Shown here: positions 1 to 9,904 of the stretch, in pieces | Numbering within the stretch: the stretch's first letter is position 1 | Layout: each line of letters opens with the position of its first letter | Assembly: GCF_005887115.1 (NCBI RefSeq) | Contig: NZ_PNCJ01000009.1 | Span: 1-64,000 of the forward strand | Direction: 5' to 3' | Length of the DNA: 64,000 bases | DNA from: Pseudoalteromonas rubra | Lineage (GTDB): Bacteria; Pseudomonadota; Gammaproteobacteria; Enterobacterales; Alteromonadaceae | Position numbers and translations under genes: made by a program | The notes under the pieces: generated by a model | Databases searched by the model: none | The model's input: the letters and a program-made list of their open reading frames with translations, nothing else | Told to the model about the DNA's origin: nothing

Positions 1-32
1 GTTGCTCACTGCTCGAGTTGCTCACTGCTCGA

Positions 33-40
<8 letters not shown>
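1..40. repeat. 16-bp tandem repeat, 2.5 copies
   Basis: The unit gttgctcactgctcga occurs at 1-16 and 17-32, and its first eight bases again at 33-40. The repeat runs straight into the ccoG-like fragment and may extend upstream of the window. It could be a slippage product or part of a rearrangement junction. Confidence 0.8.
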
Positions 41-476
<436 letters not shown>

Positions 477-705
477 AAATTGTTCATGCGTGTCGTGCTC
501 ACCTTGTTTACATTCCTTTACAACCATATGTATTAATTAATGTACTGATTTAATGAAAAAATAGCCTACCCTCGACTGTCGCTCTCTGTCCTGCAGGAGT
601 CACTCAATTGATTGTAAAAAATACAATTGTTAAGATGCGCAACTTTTGAGTATAGGGTGCTTATGGGCACTCTTGTTATGGGTGTTAAATAGGTACCAAA
701 TATTT

Positions 706-3339
706 ATGAAGAAGCTACTTTTCTTGCTGCTTTTATATTGTACTTCAATGTTTGCTAGTGCGAACAGTCTGAAGGAATTTGACGGGTTTTATGCGATAAC
801 GCCGGAGCAATCTAGCTCGGGTAGTGCTGTGCTACAGGTTTCCTCACTAGATTTGGGCAAACCTCTGCTGATTTATAATGGCGATGCAAAGAAAAGCCTG
901 ATTCATATCAACATTACTGGGCAAGTGATTGATACAGAGATAAAGGTGCTTGGGCATCCGACCAATTTGATCATCTCTAATCCGAGTGGGATAAGCTGTT
1001 CAAATTGTAGCTTTGAAAATGCAAAGCGAATTAGTCTTGTAAATGGGTATTATTCTAATGGTGACATTCGTACTAACTCCAACAGAATGAATAACTATAG
1101 TACGTTCTCATTAGGTAAAATCTATGCGCCAGGAGCACAGTCACTTGAAATATATACTCATGATTTGAGAACTCATAGCAGCTCAACAGTAGACATCAAC
1201 CTAAAGGCATTCAATCAGAAAGGGGAATACCTTGTTATGGATGAAAAAGGTGATATTGAAGTAGGAACTGGTGGTATTTCATTCTATGTGGGTAATTACA
1301 CTATTGAATACAATGGTGGAAGAATACTCGCTAGTGACAATACACCTGTTGACTACTATGCAATGCTCAATCGATATGGGCGTATTCCTACTCTGGCATT
1401 AAACGGTAATTATAAATCCGCTGGCTTCTCTATTGCATCTTCCATGGGTATTGAGGTATCGAGTGGCACTAAAATTGATACCGTAACCAAGGCCTTATCT
1501 TCCAGTAACTCTAGCAATGGTATTTTTGTACCGAATGAGGGAGTTGCCTTATCAAATGTGGGTAATATCACAGTTTCTCGCATGCCTGGACCGATGTTTA
1601 ATTCAAATCGTCCGATTACGCCTTCCGTTATTAACAGGGGAACAATTCTCAGTGACAAAACTGTACAAGTGGTATCCGCAGGTAGCTTTAGTAATACTGG
1701 CGTGATTCTGTCTGGAAAAGCCTCTTTCTTTGCCAGTTCGGGTGTGTTTAATAGTGGTGACATTGAAGCTCATGATATTGAGGTATCGGGCAGTAAGTTT
1801 GCTAACCAGCAAAGTATTAATGCGAAATCAATGGTTGTGGATACGAGTGGTGATATCGTGAATGCCTATGGCGGTATTATTAGAAGTCAAGAATTAACGC
1901 TTAAGTCTCGAAATGGCTTAGTGGCCAATGGGGTAAGACGAAGCGGACAGGAAATCACCCAATCTTGGGGGTTGCTGGAACTTGAAAAAGACCACGAAAA
2001 GCTAGAGCAGGGTATTTATCATATAATAAAAGAAAAAATACAATATAAATCAATGCCGGATCTTAGCGCTAAAATATTTGCGAGCAAAATTTCTGTTTCT
2101 GCAAAGGCATTTGAGAACATTAATCCATATACACTGAGTAAAGGTGCTAACGACTGGAGTGCATCAATCAAAGTGAGTGCGTCACGCTCAAATTCGGTGA
2201 TATTTCAAGCGGAAAACAATCTTGAAATTGATGTTGAAAATTATATCTTGAACTCATCTGCAATTCTAAGTCTTAGTCAAAGTGGTACCTTTGATATCAA
2301 TGCAAACAAGGTTTTTAACGAACGTTATCGCCTTGATGTTGACACTGTATACTACTCTGGTTTTAGCATAACTAACGACTCAAAAACACAGGTATACGCA
2401 TCAGAGAAAGGTAATAAATCAAAAGTTGTAAATTACTCCCCACCTGGAAGGATAATTGTGTTTGGCAAGCTTAGAGTAAGTGATGGCACAAAAAATCCAA
2501 GGTCAACACAGGAGTTTAATAACCTTTTCTCTTACGTAGAAGTATTCTCTAAAGCGTATTTTAACAATCTGAAATTAACTTCGATTGGGTTACAACTTTC
2601 TTCAGATACCGATACTTATACATATGCAGATGCTAGATATTGTCAATCTACAGGTCGTTGCGGCTCCGAGGTGATAGAGACCCACGTAGAGGCCGAAACT
2701 CTGCTGTCATTTCATGGTGGCGTTTATGGGGTGAGAGAGGATCTGCCTTCAAAAGCCGATCTTGACCTAAAGAACGTAAAAGGTCTTGAGGTAGACAAGG
2801 CAGAAGCAGGAAATCAATACATGGCTAGCTTGGTATATAACCGGGGCCTAGATGATTCTGCAACAGTAACTTCATTTTCAGTAGAGGGTGATATTTTAAC
2901 ATTCTGGTTGTCAACATGCCGAAGGGTAATTATTCCTAATACAGATGATGATTTTAGAACTGACTGTAGTAGTAAAAAGCATACAGTTGACCTGGATAAG
3001 TTATTAACCAATACAAATAAAGATAAATTTGTAGGAAACACAGGTTTTACGATTGCTCAGATCGAAGCAAAGCTTGATAAATATATTAGTGGTTTGCGAT
3101 ATGGAGTAAACCCAATCGATGGTTATGATACTTGGCTACCAACTACAGCATATAGAACTGCTTACCAGATAACATTAAACGATACCATGGTTGAATTTGG
3201 CTATATTGTAAGTGGTTATATGGCTATACATGATACAAGACAGCCCACAGTGACTAGCTGCCAGTCTGGTAGAGATTTTTGTCGACAAGTCTCTATGAAA
3301 AGAAGTGGGAAGATTTTAATTTCAAAGTTGCCAAAGTAA
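706..3339 (+). CDS. Secreted filamentous-haemagglutinin-like exoprotein (TPS-type N-terminus)
   Basis: A protein of about 877 aa. The start chosen is the ATG at 706, because MKKLLFLLLLYCTSMFASA is a clean signal peptide; the TTG 60 bases upstream would bury it. Near residue 95 it carries NPSGISCSNCSF and then RISLVNGYY, which fits the NPNG/NPxGI and CxxC(G/S)F pattern of the two-partner-secretion domain that TpsB/CdiB transporters recognise. The rest is beta-rich with repeated short G/N-containing strands, as in FHA beta-helices. It is short for a TpsA protein and ends without a toxin domain. Ten bases separate its stop from the first possible (GTG) start of the next exoprotein, so the two probably share a transcript. 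No TpsB transporter lies in the window. It could be the N-terminal half of an originally single gene, or a truncated TpsA. Confidence 0.7.
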   Translation: MKKLLFLLLLYCTSMFASANSLKEFDGFYAITPEQSSSGSAVLQVSSLDLGKPLLIYNGDAKKSLIHINITGQVIDTEIKVLGHPTNLIISNPSGISCSNCSFENAKRISLVNGYYSNGDIRTNSNRMNNYSTFSLGKIYAPGAQSLEIYTHDLRTHSSSTVDINLKAFNQKGEYLVMDEKGDIEVGTGGISFYVGNYTIEYNGGRILASDNTPVDYYAMLNRYGRIPTLALNGNYKSAGFSIASSMGIEVSSGTKIDTVTKALSSSNSSNGIFVPNEGVALSNVGNITVSRMPGPMFNSNRPITPSVINRGTILSDKTVQVVSAGSFSNTGVILSGKASFFASSGVFNSGDIEAHDIEVSGSKFANQQSINAKSMVVDTSGDIVNAYGGIIRSQELTLKSRNGLVANGVRRSGQEITQSWGLLELEKDHEKLEQGIYHIIKEKIQYKSMPDLSAKIFASKISVSAKAFENINPYTLSKGANDWSASIKVSASRSNSVIFQAENNLEIDVENYILNSSAILSLSQSGTFDINANKVFNERYRLDVDTVYYSGFSITNDSKTQVYASEKGNKSKVVNYSPPGRIIVFGKLRVSDGTKNPRSTQEFNNLFSYVEVFSKAYFNNLKLTSIGLQLSSDTDTYTYADARYCQSTGRCGSEVIETHVEAETLLSFHGGVYGVREDLPSKADLDLKNVKGLEVDKAEAGNQYMASLVYNRGLDDSATVTSFSVEGDILTFWLSTCRRVIIPNTDDDFRTDCSSKKHTVDLDKLLTNTNKDKFVGNTGFTIAQIEAKLDKYISGLRYGVNPIDGYDTWLPTTAYRTAYQITLNDTMVEFGYIVSGYMAIHDTRQPTVTSCQSGRDFCRQVSMKRSGKILISKLPK

Positions 3340-3354
3340 AACAGAGTTGTGATT

Positions 3355-6300
3355 ATGAAAAACAGAATTGAAAATGGGGATTTTGAACATAAAGTTCCTC
3401 TTTGGCAAAAGTCAGTTGCCATTCTTAATATATTTTTAATACTTTGGCAGGTGATGCTGCCAAGTATTGCTTTTGCAATGACAAGCTCGCAAATAAACGC
3501 AGAGCTAAATAACCCTCAATATACGAGAGTATATAATGGTGGTGAGTATCTGTACGCCAAATCTGATTTTGTTGACAATAAAGTTGTTAGCTCTTCAGTG
3601 CAAAATATCGAGAGTTTTTTTAACAAGCTAAAAACCACAAACAAGCAATCACTTGAATCACCGCTCATGGTTCCTGTCCGAACTGGCGATATTACTGTCA
3701 TTTTTCCTATCTACCCTTTAGGTGAGAGGATAGGGGATAGCTTTGTGCAATCTAGGTTTGTGCGTGCACAGATCTATAACCAGTTGAACCGTAATTTGTT
3801 AGTTGGTTACACAAGTGAATCCAATCAAATAAATGGCCTGTATAATAATGCATATTTATTTGCAAAAACTGGCAAGGTTAAGTTTGGCAGTGCAGTAACT
3901 AGGGCGCAAGTGAATGCATTTGGTTCCAACTTTATTTGGCCCGAGAAGCGCTCAGTTGGTGGCCGAAGTGTGCTAATCCCAATATTGCACTTAACTGATT
4001 CAACCATTACTGCTCAGACTGTCAGTGGTCATCAGGTTGAGTTTCATGGAAATTCTAATGAATTTAGAAACATCACTGTCGATACTGGCAATCTCTACAC
4101 CTATAGTAACGCGATTATTCGGGCTGCAAATAATGTTACTGTGGTGGACGGAGCCGTTATTGCCAAAGGTGACCTAAATATCGTTGCAGGTGGAACTGTT
4201 TCTAACCTATCGAGCAAGTTCTCGGCTGCGGATAATGTTAATATTTTCACAAATAACTACGTACAAAAAACGTTGGTTCACAGATATGAGACGCCTTATT
4301 CTCAAGGCTCCCTCTTCGGTAATATCGCTCGCCTTGACGGCAATAATATATACATTAAAGCAAGTAACGACATTGTTTTGGAAGGTGCGTCAGTTTCAGG
4401 TAACAGCATTACCTTTAATGCTGCGAATAACATCATACTTAAGTCAGCGCAAGCTAGTTCTTCTTCAAGCTTTTCTTCGCCTCGCTTTTCTGAGGATGTC
4501 GGTACTGTAGAAAACCTCATGACGGAATTGAGTGTAAAAGACAGTATCGCTTTGATGGCTGGTGGCAAAGTAGAGCTATACGCATCAAAGCTTTATGCAG
4601 ATAAAGGAACAATAGACATTCTTGCCAGTAATGGTATTTACATTGCCAATGAATTTGATGAGTACCAAGCAAGCCGGCAGAAAAAGTGGGGTAAAACAAC
4701 GGTTCAGGAACAAGAATTCGAGACCATAGCTATTCGCTCTGCACTTGAAGCTGGAAAAGGAATAAAGATTGCTTCTGATTTCGGAGAAATAACACTTAAA
4801 GCAGCAGATATATCTTCAGCTGTGGGTACTGAAATTGACGCCAGAAATGGCAAGGTTAACTTCCTGCTTGCAAAGGATCATAACCATTACTTTTATAATA
4901 AAGTTCAGAAATCAACATGGAAAATCAAAACAGAGACAATTCAAAATACCTCTGATACTGCTGTTTATAATGATATCGTTGGTGGAGTAAAAGTAAATGC
5001 GACACATGGTATTAAGCTGGAGTTAGGACAGTACCAGGGTGAAACCGTTAAGGAGATTATAGGTGGGTTCACAGGAACAGACTCTTTAGGTTGGATGTCG
5101 ACTATTTATAATGACTCTGAATTTGCGTGTCCGTCGGCCTCAGAGCTGGCAAATTTTCCGCTTAGCATAAGAAACGATGCAGATTTTGCAAACTGTTCAG
5201 AAAGCTTGCTGGACGTAGCATTCCAAAAATTAGAGCGTATAGAGGTTCATGAACGAACCAGTGCCTTGTCGCCAGCAGCTATGGCCGTTATTGCAATTGC
5301 TGTATCTGTTGCAATGGGACCTGGTGGTATGGGCTGGACCGGAGGGCAGGGATCGATAGCTGCAAACTTCGGTGCACAGACTGCATCTGGCGCAATTACA
5401 CACACAGCGACAAGCGCAATGATCCAGGCTGCTGCTACGACAATGGCGTCTCAGGCTGCTACGAGCCTTGCAAGTGGTAAGGGCCTGGACGGTACTATCA
5501 GAACAATGTTGTCCTCAGATGGCATTAGGTCATTAGCTACAGCAATAGCGACTGCAGGGATATTAAATAGTGAAACTTTTAAAAGCCTGAAATTCTTTAA
5601 TAGTGCAGATATAGGGAGTGCACTGTTTGAAAGTGAAAAAGCAATTCAGCTAGCCAATCAGGCTGCTGAAGCTGTGATGGCGTCAACCGTTCGAGCGGGT
5701 GTTTCGACGATCGTTGATGGTGGCAGTTTAAGTGACTTTAGTAAGTCTCTAACGCAATCACTTGCAACCACAGCGGTTAATACGCTGGGTGACGCTATGG
5801 CTAAGGAAATCGGAATTAGCTTCAAGAAAGGGGATATCAACAACTTAGTCAGATATATTGCGCACGCCGGTGCGGGTTGCGTCAGAGGTGCACTAACGTC
5901 TGAAGTTACCAATGCAAATGGAGGTCATGGTTGTGCGTCAGGTGCTGGTGGTGCAGTCATAGGCGAAATGACTGCAGATATTTACAAAGCAAGTGCTATC
6001 AAAGAGCTGCTAGAGGAAAACAAAGAAGTTGTTGATGACTTAAAAGCACAAGGAAAAACTCCGGAGCAGGTTCTTGAACACTTCCGCTCTGAAGAAGTGT
6101 CAGACAAGCTCAATAAACAGGTTGACTTGATTCTCGCTGCAGGTGTGGATTATGCCAAATTGTCAGGCGCACTGGGGGCATTTGCTGCACATGGCGATGT
6201 CGATATTGCAGCCTCTGCGGCGGAAGGTGCTGCTGCGAATAATGCTGCTTTCCTGATACCTATATTCCTGTCGATATTGAAAGCAGTTGATGTTGCGCTG

Positions 6301-7044
6301 ACTGCAAAAGAGTTGTGGACAATTTATCGTGCAGCAAATGGCGATCCGACTGCTCTTGCAAAAGGGTTGGCTTCCTTCCTTGGAGAAAGTGCATTAGAGC
6401 GCATTATTCCTGGGTTTAAAACAGCCGATGAGATGATCGACTGGTTAAAGCGCAATAACTATCTCAACGACAAGCTGGCAAAACAAATTAAAGATATCTT
6501 TGACGATAATCGAAAAGAAGGTGGAAATGTCGACTTACCTTCAGGGTTACTTAATGAAGTACATGTACCCGTAGGGAGTAAAGGTAATTGGGATAAGCGA
6601 GTCAATGGTAAACTTGAAGCAGACACCAAGTATGTGTTGAGCAATGGTCACAGCTATACGACCGACGCACATGGTCGGGTCATTTCTGTCTCTGGTGAAG
6701 CCGGGAAAGGGGTTAAGCTTGACAGAAACACCTACCAACAGACAAAAACCGGGCATGACGGCAATGCACAGAGCCATGAACTACATGATGGTGGTCATTT
6801 GATAGCCACCCATTTAGGTGGAGCCGGTGATAAGATTAATATGGTACCAATGACTCGCGAGCTCAATCGAGATTTGTATCGATCAATGGAGCGTGAACTG
6901 GGTCAGGCGTTAAAAGATGGAAAAGAGGTATACGTTGATATTAAAGTTGGGTACCCTGACAATCCAACAGCGACTAGGCCGAATATTATACGGGTTACCG
7001 CTAAGGTAGATGGTGTACCAACACCATACTCTTTTGTTCAATAA
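3355..7044 (+). CDS. CdiA-like polymorphic toxin with C-terminal DNA/RNA non-specific endonuclease-type domain
   Basis: A protein of about 1229 aa from the ATG at 3355 (an in-frame GTG lies at 3349). An N-terminal membrane segment (VAILNIFLILWQVMLPSIAFA, about residues 24-44) resembles an extended signal. Residues ~190-560 hold FHA-like beta-helix repeats with a DUF637-like look. An Ala/Gly-rich helical section (about 640-1000), typical of pre-toxin regions, follows. The last ~110 residues contain HELHDGGHLIATHLGG and then INMVPM...LNR...Y...ME, the pattern of the DNA/RNA non-specific endonuclease toxin family (Endonuclease_NS_2-like). The His of DGGH (near residue 1145) would be the catalytic base and the Asn of LNR a metal ligand. 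It is followed at once by a DUF600-like immunity gene, supporting contact-dependent or secreted toxin function. It lacks its own TPS domain, which may be supplied by the preceding gene or lost. Confidence 0.75.
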   Translation: MKNRIENGDFEHKVPLWQKSVAILNIFLILWQVMLPSIAFAMTSSQINAELNNPQYTRVYNGGEYLYAKSDFVDNKVVSSSVQNIESFFNKLKTTNKQSLESPLMVPVRTGDITVIFPIYPLGERIGDSFVQSRFVRAQIYNQLNRNLLVGYTSESNQINGLYNNAYLFAKTGKVKFGSAVTRAQVNAFGSNFIWPEKRSVGGRSVLIPILHLTDSTITAQTVSGHQVEFHGNSNEFRNITVDTGNLYTYSNAIIRAANNVTVVDGAVIAKGDLNIVAGGTVSNLSSKFSAADNVNIFTNNYVQKTLVHRYETPYSQGSLFGNIARLDGNNIYIKASNDIVLEGASVSGNSITFNAANNIILKSAQASSSSSFSSPRFSEDVGTVENLMTELSVKDSIALMAGGKVELYASKLYADKGTIDILASNGIYIANEFDEYQASRQKKWGKTTVQEQEFETIAIRSALEAGKGIKIASDFGEITLKAADISSAVGTEIDARNGKVNFLLAKDHNHYFYNKVQKSTWKIKTETIQNTSDTAVYNDIVGGVKVNATHGIKLELGQYQGETVKEIIGGFTGTDSLGWMSTIYNDSEFACPSASELANFPLSIRNDADFANCSESLLDVAFQKLERIEVHERTSALSPAAMAVIAIAVSVAMGPGGMGWTGGQGSIAANFGAQTASGAITHTATSAMIQAAATTMASQAATSLASGKGLDGTIRTMLSSDGIRSLATAIATAGILNSETFKSLKFFNSADIGSALFESEKAIQLANQAAEAVMASTVRAGVSTIVDGGSLSDFSKSLTQSLATTAVNTLGDAMAKEIGISFKKGDINNLVRYIAHAGAGCVRGALTSEVTNANGGHGCASGAGGAVIGEMTADIYKASAIKELLEENKEVVDDLKAQGKTPEQVLEHFRSEEVSDKLNKQVDLILAAGVDYAKLSGALGAFAAHGDVDIAASAAEGAAANNAAFLIPIFLSILKAVDVALTAKELWTIYRAANGDPTALAKGLASFLGESALERIIPGFKTADEMIDWLKRNNYLNDKLAKQIKDIFDDNRKEGGNVDLPSGLLNEVHVPVGSKGNWDKRVNGKLEADTKYVLSNGHSYTTDAHGRVISVSGEAGKGVKLDRNTYQQTKTGHDGNAQSHELHDGGHLIATHLGGAGDKINMVPMTRELNRDLYRSMERELGQALKDGKEVYVDIKVGYPDNPTATRPNIIRVTAKVDGVPTPYSFVQ

Positions 7045-7062
7045 CTGATGGTTATAGCAAAT

Positions 7063-7410
7063 ATGAATACAGAACAAGCTTATAACATTATTGCTAATGT
7101 ATTATACGCACATTTTTATCCGGAAGAGCAGTTTGATAAGCTGGAAATGGTACTGCAAATAGGTGACGGGGCAACCGCAAGTAATGCGTGGCGATATATA
7201 GGTGGAGATAAGCTTCCTCCGGTATTGGATAGGGAAGTACCTTTGCAGGCAAGTTTGGATTTGAGCAAAGCAGCCTTTTTCCTTCGTGATAATCTGCAGG
7301 AAACGACAGGCGAGCAGATCTGGGGATTGACTTTTACCCTCTACCCGGACAGCAGCTTTAACATAGAGTACACCTACGAAAAGTCGGACTGGCTAAAAGG
7401 TGGCGAGTAA
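7063..7410 (+). CDS. DUF600/YezG-like immunity protein
   Basis: An acidic protein of 115 aa. The start MNTEQAYNIIANVLY at 7063 matches how YezG-family proteins begin; an ATG at 7048 would add five residues. The C-terminal block GEQIWGLTFTLYPDSSFNIE(Y) is the strongly conserved DUF600 signature. YezG-type proteins are antitoxins or immunity proteins for nuclease toxins of the family predicted just upstream. The tandem arrangement (19 bases after the toxin stop) and a strong terminator downstream make a closed toxin-immunity unit. It is cytoplasmic, with no signal peptide, as expected for neutralising a nuclease inside the cell. Confidence 0.8.
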   Translation: MNTEQAYNIIANVLYAHFYPEEQFDKLEMVLQIGDGATASNAWRYIGGDKLPPVLDREVPLQASLDLSKAAFFLRDNLQETTGEQIWGLTFTLYPDSSFNIEYTYEKSDWLKGGE

Positions 7411-7441
7411 GCCAACAACTGGAATGACTGATATTTAATAT

Positions 7442-7476
7442 AAAAAAATGCCCGTCAATGACGGGCATTTTTTATG
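7442..7476 (+). terminator. Rho-independent terminator after toxin/immunity genes
   Basis: The inverted repeat aaaaaatgcccgtc / gacgggcatttttt with a four-base loop is followed by T residues. It closes the exoprotein-immunity transcription unit. The A-rich 5' arm means it can also work in reverse. Confidence 0.9.
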
Positions 7477-7480
7477 AATG

Positions 7481-7587
7481 AGTCACATGGACATATATGG
7501 ACACTCCAGCGATGTCAAGCCGAGTGGGCCTGCAGGGTAGCGAGTTCTCGTTATCCTGTTCGTTATGTTACCCGTGTTGCCATGCCT
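7481..7587. repeat. Intergenic repeat module A, copy 1
   Basis: About 107 bp starting agtcacatggacatatatgg and ending gttacccgtgttgccatgcc. A ~85% identical copy starts at 9452 in the same orientation. The motif contains rcatggacrtatatgg and ccagcgatgtcaagccga. It has no coding capacity and sits immediately after the toxin/immunity terminator. The second copy also follows an orphan gene, so the element marks cassette ends. Confidence 0.85.
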
Positions 7588-7980
7588 GATGTTTGGCCCA
7601 GTCCGCTATAAATGTGTTGCTCCGACATATATCCGGGTTTGACTGGTTATCCAGCGCCCCTAATGAGTCCCGAGTCTGCCCACCCTAAAATTACACACTT
7701 ACTCGGTCTGTAACGACCGTGCCTTTGTCGGGTTTTGCACAGGCAGGGTTGACCTTTTTTCATCGTACTTTCGCAAACAGATAAGCGGTTGTCAGTGGCT
7801 CACTACAGCCACACGGGTTCAGTGACCCTTGTCCATGTCGAGCTCACCTGACAACCTAAACCTTGATGCATTGTGCTGCCCTGATTGTGTCTATTGCGGC
7901 TGATATGGTTCATTTCTCTGTAGTAATATCCAAGAACCATTGACAACAGATTGAAGGTATTTAGACACGGTGAACACAAG
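7588..7980. other. Gene-free spacer
   Basis: About 390 bp without a credible open frame on either strand. Short inverted segments are present, but I recognise no RNA gene or insertion-sequence end. It probably represents debris between toxin/immunity cassettes. Confidence 0.5.
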
Positions 7981-8105
7981 AGTTACATGGACAGCCACCT
8001 AAAGCTGGCGTGCAGATAGCTCCCATGGACAGCCACCCCAAATTGGCGTACGGGATGTGCGCCGTCTACCTTTAGGTAATACTCAATGGATTGAGGTAAT
8101 GAATT
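7981..8105 (+). repeat. RAYT-associated upstream repeat (module B, copy 1)
   Basis: The motif catggacagccacc occurs twice in tandem (7986-7999 and 8024-8037), each followed by aaa(g/t)(c/t)tggcg. Then comes a leader, gcgccgtctacctttaggta, up to the transposase start at 8106. The same leader recurs at 9905-9975 in front of a second transposase remnant. It is likely the REP-like or promoter end of the element. Confidence 0.75.
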
Positions 8106-8343
8106 ATGCCAATAGCAATGAAGAGACAGGTCAGCTTATCGGATACCAAATATTATCACTGTATTTCCCGGTGTGTGCGGCGTGCATTTTTGTATGGCAA
8201 AGACCGTTTAACGGGTAAGTCATATGAACATCGACGAGACTGGGTCGAGGAAAAACTACTGGCTTTGGTCAAGGTGTTTTGTATTGAGGTATGTGGCTAT
8301 GCGGTGATGAGCAATCACACGCATCTTGTGTTGTATGTGGATA
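8106..8343 (+). pseudogene. Truncated REP-associated tyrosine transposase (Y1/RAYT)
   Basis: The N-terminal ~79 residues of a Y1_Tnp-fold transposase. They include YYHCISRCVRRAFLYG, the typical RAYT opening, and the metal-binding HUH-like motif in MSNHTHLVLYVD. Intact family members are about 300 aa and carry the catalytic Tyr much later. Here the frame breaks around 8343 and stops at 8372 in unrelated sequence. The cut falls exactly where a different coding fragment begins, so this is a recombination junction and not simple decay. Confidence 0.8.
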
Positions 8344-8586
8344 GTTTCTGTGGACAACAAAGGAGGAGTTGAAGCCTCTATAGGCTATGGTGTAGATTTG
8401 AATGATCTCAATGGCGCTGGAGCCAAAGCCTACCTTAATAATCAGGGTAATGTAGGTGTGAAAGCCAGTATAAACATAAACGGTACAGAAAGTTATATAC
8501 AGGTGGAAAACTCTTTATATAATAATGTGATGACACATTTAACTGCTTTTGCAGAGGCTATGCTCTTGCAGTCTCATTCCCCATGA
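8344..8586 (+). pseudogene. Orphan C-terminal fragment of a secreted or toxin-like protein
   Basis: The frame VDNKGGVEASIGYGVDLNDL...VGVKASININGTESY ending TAFAEAMLLQSHSP has no start of its own and no SD; it is open only because it was joined to the transposase fragment. Its G/V/N-rich alternating strands look like the end of an exoprotein or a beta-barrel/beta-roll tail. Its stop lies 11 bases before the next gene, the spacing seen for the upstream toxin and immunity gene. I do not recognise the family. A displaced CdiA-CT or Rhs C-terminal tip is an inference. Confidence 0.45.
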
Positions 8587-8597
8587 GGAGGTAGGTT

Positions 8598-9359
8598 ATG
8601 AAGTTAATAATGTCGCTATTAATTCTTTTTAGTTTTTCTTTGAAAGCTGAGTTGACTCTTAAGGATATTGAAGTTGATATTTTTAAAGAAGGTAAGTTAA
8701 AGAAAGATGACGTAATGAGCTTGTTGTTGTCAGACTCTCATGAGGATAAGAATTTATCTAACTATTTGCTATCTTTAGTATATGGTTACGGACTTTATGG
8801 TGTAGAGAAAAGCATTGAAAAGTCTGAATATTACTTTTTACCCTTGTTGGATTTAAAGTATAGAGATGTTTTCTTTGTGGCTGGCACTTTTTGGTCTAAC
8901 TCCAGTAACCCAGAGAAGTTTAAAAGAGGGGTGATGTTTCTAGAGAAGGCTTCTGAAGAAGGAGACTTGGATGCATTATATAATCTATACTCTTTGTACA
9001 ATCATGGCCGTTATAGTAATAAAGATAAGCTCGGGGATATTCTAGGAAGAAGCTATGATAAAGGTGATAAGGAAATTGCACTTCAGTATGGCAAGGTGAT
9101 GATGGATGTGCTTATTGAGAATCAAGACAAGCTTGGAATGCTAAAAGTTTTAGATAATTTGAGCCGAATAAGCTTTAAAGGGTATGAAGGAGAGTACTAT
9201 TATGTATTGGCTGGGTTCTATGGTTATTCAAATTCTCCGTTATACGATGAAGAAAAAAGGGACTACTACCTAATTAGTTCTTATGAAAATGGGTATTATC
9301 CTGCTGAAAAGTTAATGATAGGAATGGGAATGCTACCAAATTTACCTATTGAGAAGTAA
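8598..9359 (+). CDS. Secreted Sel1-like repeat protein, possible immunity protein
   Basis: A protein of 253 aa with signal peptide MKLIMSLLILFSFSLKA and a good SD (gaggaggtag) just before the ATG. Helical repeats such as KRGVMFLEKASEEGDLDALYNLYSLY fit Sel1/TPR-type solenoids. Composition is strongly AT-rich with Lys/Tyr/Glu-rich protein, unlike the flanking core genes, which suggests transfer. Periplasmic solenoids of this kind are frequent immunity or adaptor proteins. Its place directly behind an orphan C-terminal fragment supports that, but function is not shown by sequence. Confidence 0.65.
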   Translation: MKLIMSLLILFSFSLKAELTLKDIEVDIFKEGKLKKDDVMSLLLSDSHEDKNLSNYLLSLVYGYGLYGVEKSIEKSEYYFLPLLDLKYRDVFFVAGTFWSNSSNPEKFKRGVMFLEKASEEGDLDALYNLYSLYNHGRYSNKDKLGDILGRSYDKGDKEIALQYGKVMMDVLIENQDKLGMLKVLDNLSRISFKGYEGEYYYVLAGFYGYSNSPLYDEEKRDYYLISSYENGYYPAEKLMIGMGMLPNLPIEK

Positions 9360-9451
9360 GTTTGGATAGGAATTGTGGTAGTGACATGGACAGGTGATTA
9401 GAAGTTATGGAGCTATATGGTCATCAATAGCTACATTGAGTTACATGAGTA

Positions 9452-9601
9452 AGTTACATGGACGTATATGGACGCTCCAGCGATGTCAAGCCGATTAGGT
9501 CTGCGGAATAGCGAATTTTCGTTATCCCGTTCGTTATGTTACCCGTGTTGCCGTGCCAAGTCACATGGACATATATGGAGCGTCCATATATGTCGCTCCA
9601 G
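9452..9601. repeat. Intergenic repeat module A, copy 2, plus inverted partial copy
   Basis: 9452-9557 repeats the 107-bp element found at 7481-7587. Directly after it, 9559-9601 begins the element again (agtcacatggacatatatgg) and then turns back on itself. This gives a perfect palindrome, acatatatgga-gcg-tccatatatgt (9569-9593). Head-to-head partial copies of this kind are typical of REP/BIME-like elements acted on by RAYT transposases. Confidence 0.8.
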
Positions 9602-9626
9602 TTTTTGTATGTAAAGAGTAAATATA

Positions 9627-9800
9627 ATGAACAGACAAAAAATTGGTGTGTTAATGATACTTGGGTCATTCTTGACCCTTGTAACTATGGCACTTCTTGG
9701 AAATGAAGCGGTCGAGTCCGTCCCATTAATTTTAAAATGGCTTTTGTTTTTTATTTTTGTTTTAGGTATAGCTCTAGTCGGCAGATATATGAAGCTCTAG
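9627..9800 (+). CDS. Small two-helix membrane protein (57 aa)
   Basis: Encodes MNRQKIGVLMILGSF, then a hydrophobic helix, a short polar loop (GNEAVESVP), a second helix and a terminal GRYMKL. A clear relative (MILGSFFSLLLMAVLG...GRYIKL) is encoded at 11000-11146, which shows the frame is under selection or was recently duplicated. It is an inner-membrane hairpin. The size and cassette context would suit an immunity protein or a small toxin, but no family is recognised. Confidence 0.55.
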   Translation: MNRQKIGVLMILGSFLTLVTMALLGNEAVESVPLILKWLLFFIFVLGIALVGRYMKL

Positions 9801-9904
9801 CTGCGATTTTTAAATTCATAAAAGTTGGGGTTACGTGGGCAGCCAACTTAACAGTGCGAGTTACACTAGTTACGGGGGTTACGTGGACAGTAGGTTACAC
9901 GTGG

